A program made the translations under genes and the position numbers. A DNA stretch of 64,000 nucleotides from Streptomyces glaucescens (lineage in GTDB: Bacteria; Actinomycetota; Actinomycetes; Streptomycetales; Streptomycetaceae): NCBI RefSeq assembly GCF_000761215.1, contig NZ_CP009438.1, positions 2,251,501 to 2,315,500 of the forward strand, read 5' to 3'. This document shows positions 63,794-64,000 of this stretch, in pieces (position 1 is the first letter of the stretch; each line of letters begins with the position of its first letter). The notes beneath the pieces were generated by a model. The model did no database searches, had not been told where the DNA came from, and worked only from the letters and a program-made list of their open reading frames with translations.

Positions 63794-64000
63794 CTACGGC
63801 AACGCCGGCCCGCTCCCCGCCGCCTCGCGCAGTGCCTCCAGGAACGCCGTCAGGGCCGGCTGCGCGGGCGCCGCGGGACGCAGGGCGGCCAGGATGGTGC
63901 GGGACGGTTCCGGCGCCTTCAGACGGCGTACGACGACGTCCGGGTGCCGGCCGCCGAGACCGAGGCGCGGGATCAGGGTGACGCCCAGGCCCGCCGCGAC
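63794..64000 (-). CDS. LysR-type regulator, C-terminal fragment (continues past window)
   Basis: 68 residues plus TAG stop, in frame to the right edge. VAAGLGVTLIPRLGLGGRHP followed by a basic strand and LTAFLEALREAAG is the last part of the LysR substrate-binding domain. The N-terminal HTH is outside the window, so assignment rests on this domain alone. Confidence 0.72.
   Translation of the reverse strand, partial: VAAGLGVTLIPRLGLGGRHPDVVVRRLKAPEPSRTILAALRPAAPAQPALTAFLEALREAAGSGPALP

Noticed and set aside
1..64000. CRISPR arrays, tRNA or rRNA genes, IS elements, prophage or a biosynthetic gene cluster
   Set aside because: I saw no regularly spaced repeat-spacer array, no cloverleaf-like tRNA, no transposase or integrase motifs, and no PKS, NRPS or terpene synthase domains; the content reads as core chromosome.

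Overview
The window is a 64 kb segment of a high-GC actinobacterial chromosome, almost certainly Streptomyces. The evidence is third codon positions that are nearly always G or C, frequent GTG (and one TTG) starts, strong GGAGG ribosome sites beside apparently leaderless genes, and a gene order matching the S. coelicolor region recalled as about SCO2175-SCO2234. I see no prophage, IS element, CRISPR array, tRNA or rRNA. Both edge genes are cut: a methyltransferase on the left and a LysR-type regulator on the right.

Layout. (1) 1-6.9 kb: late cobalamin assembly, with a metallo-beta-lactamase/CobU fusion, CobT and CobS, mixed with a methyltransferase and two membrane proteins. (2) 6.9-9.8 kb: a minus-strand pair of secreted carbohydrate enzymes, a GH114-type lipoprotein and an Agd3-like (CE18-type) deacetylase, which recalls fungal and Pel-type aminogalactan processing. 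(3) 10-20.2 kb: leucyl aminopeptidase, then a lipoyl enzyme island of dihydrolipoamide dehydrogenase (lpd), a two-lipoyl-domain E2, a GntR regulator, a membrane protein and pyruvate dehydrogenase E1 (aceE). (4) 20-29 kb: a WYL regulator, a DUF4240 protein, a peptidoglycan amidase divergent from a MarP-like membrane protease, a GNAT, a TIGR01777 epimerase, an FAD oxidoreductase and an NsdA-like regulator. (5) 28.9-34.2 kb: lipB, lipA, a DUF4191 membrane protein, an RDD protein and glnA. (6) 34-49 kb: small, secreted and regulatory genes around a second nitrogen locus, glnII plus glnRII, with a 40-residue ORF that looks like a leader peptide between them. (7) 49-62.7 kb: the maltodextrin regulon, with a 1799-residue amylase-pullulanase, an alpha-amylase, an alpha-glucosidase, malG-malF-malE on the minus strand and malR divergent. 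(8) A PAP2-family phosphatase and the truncated LysR gene close the window.

How the parts work together. lipB and lipA make the lipoyl groups carried by the E2 and reoxidised by Lpd, and aceE feeds acetyl into the same complex. The run aminopeptidase, E2, TIGR01777, lipB, lipA, DUF4191, RDD, glnA parallels the Mycobacterium tuberculosis Rv2213-Rv2220 order as I remember it, so the E2 usually called sucB is probably the pyruvate dehydrogenase E2. glnA and glnII both carry GlnR-type boxes. Secreted amylases make maltodextrins, MalEFG imports them and the alpha-glucosidase finishes them, with MalR-like TTGCA/TGCAA operators around the amylase, malE and malR promoters.

The most interesting signals are the GH114/deacetylase pair, a perfect 17-bp palindrome inside a candidate aceE promoter, a sigma-like domain fused to a membrane-anchored extracytoplasmic domain, the RVCCR leader-like peptide upstream of glnRII, and a repeated leaderless start layout in which a -10-like hexamer lies 6-8 nt before the start codon of at least a dozen genes.
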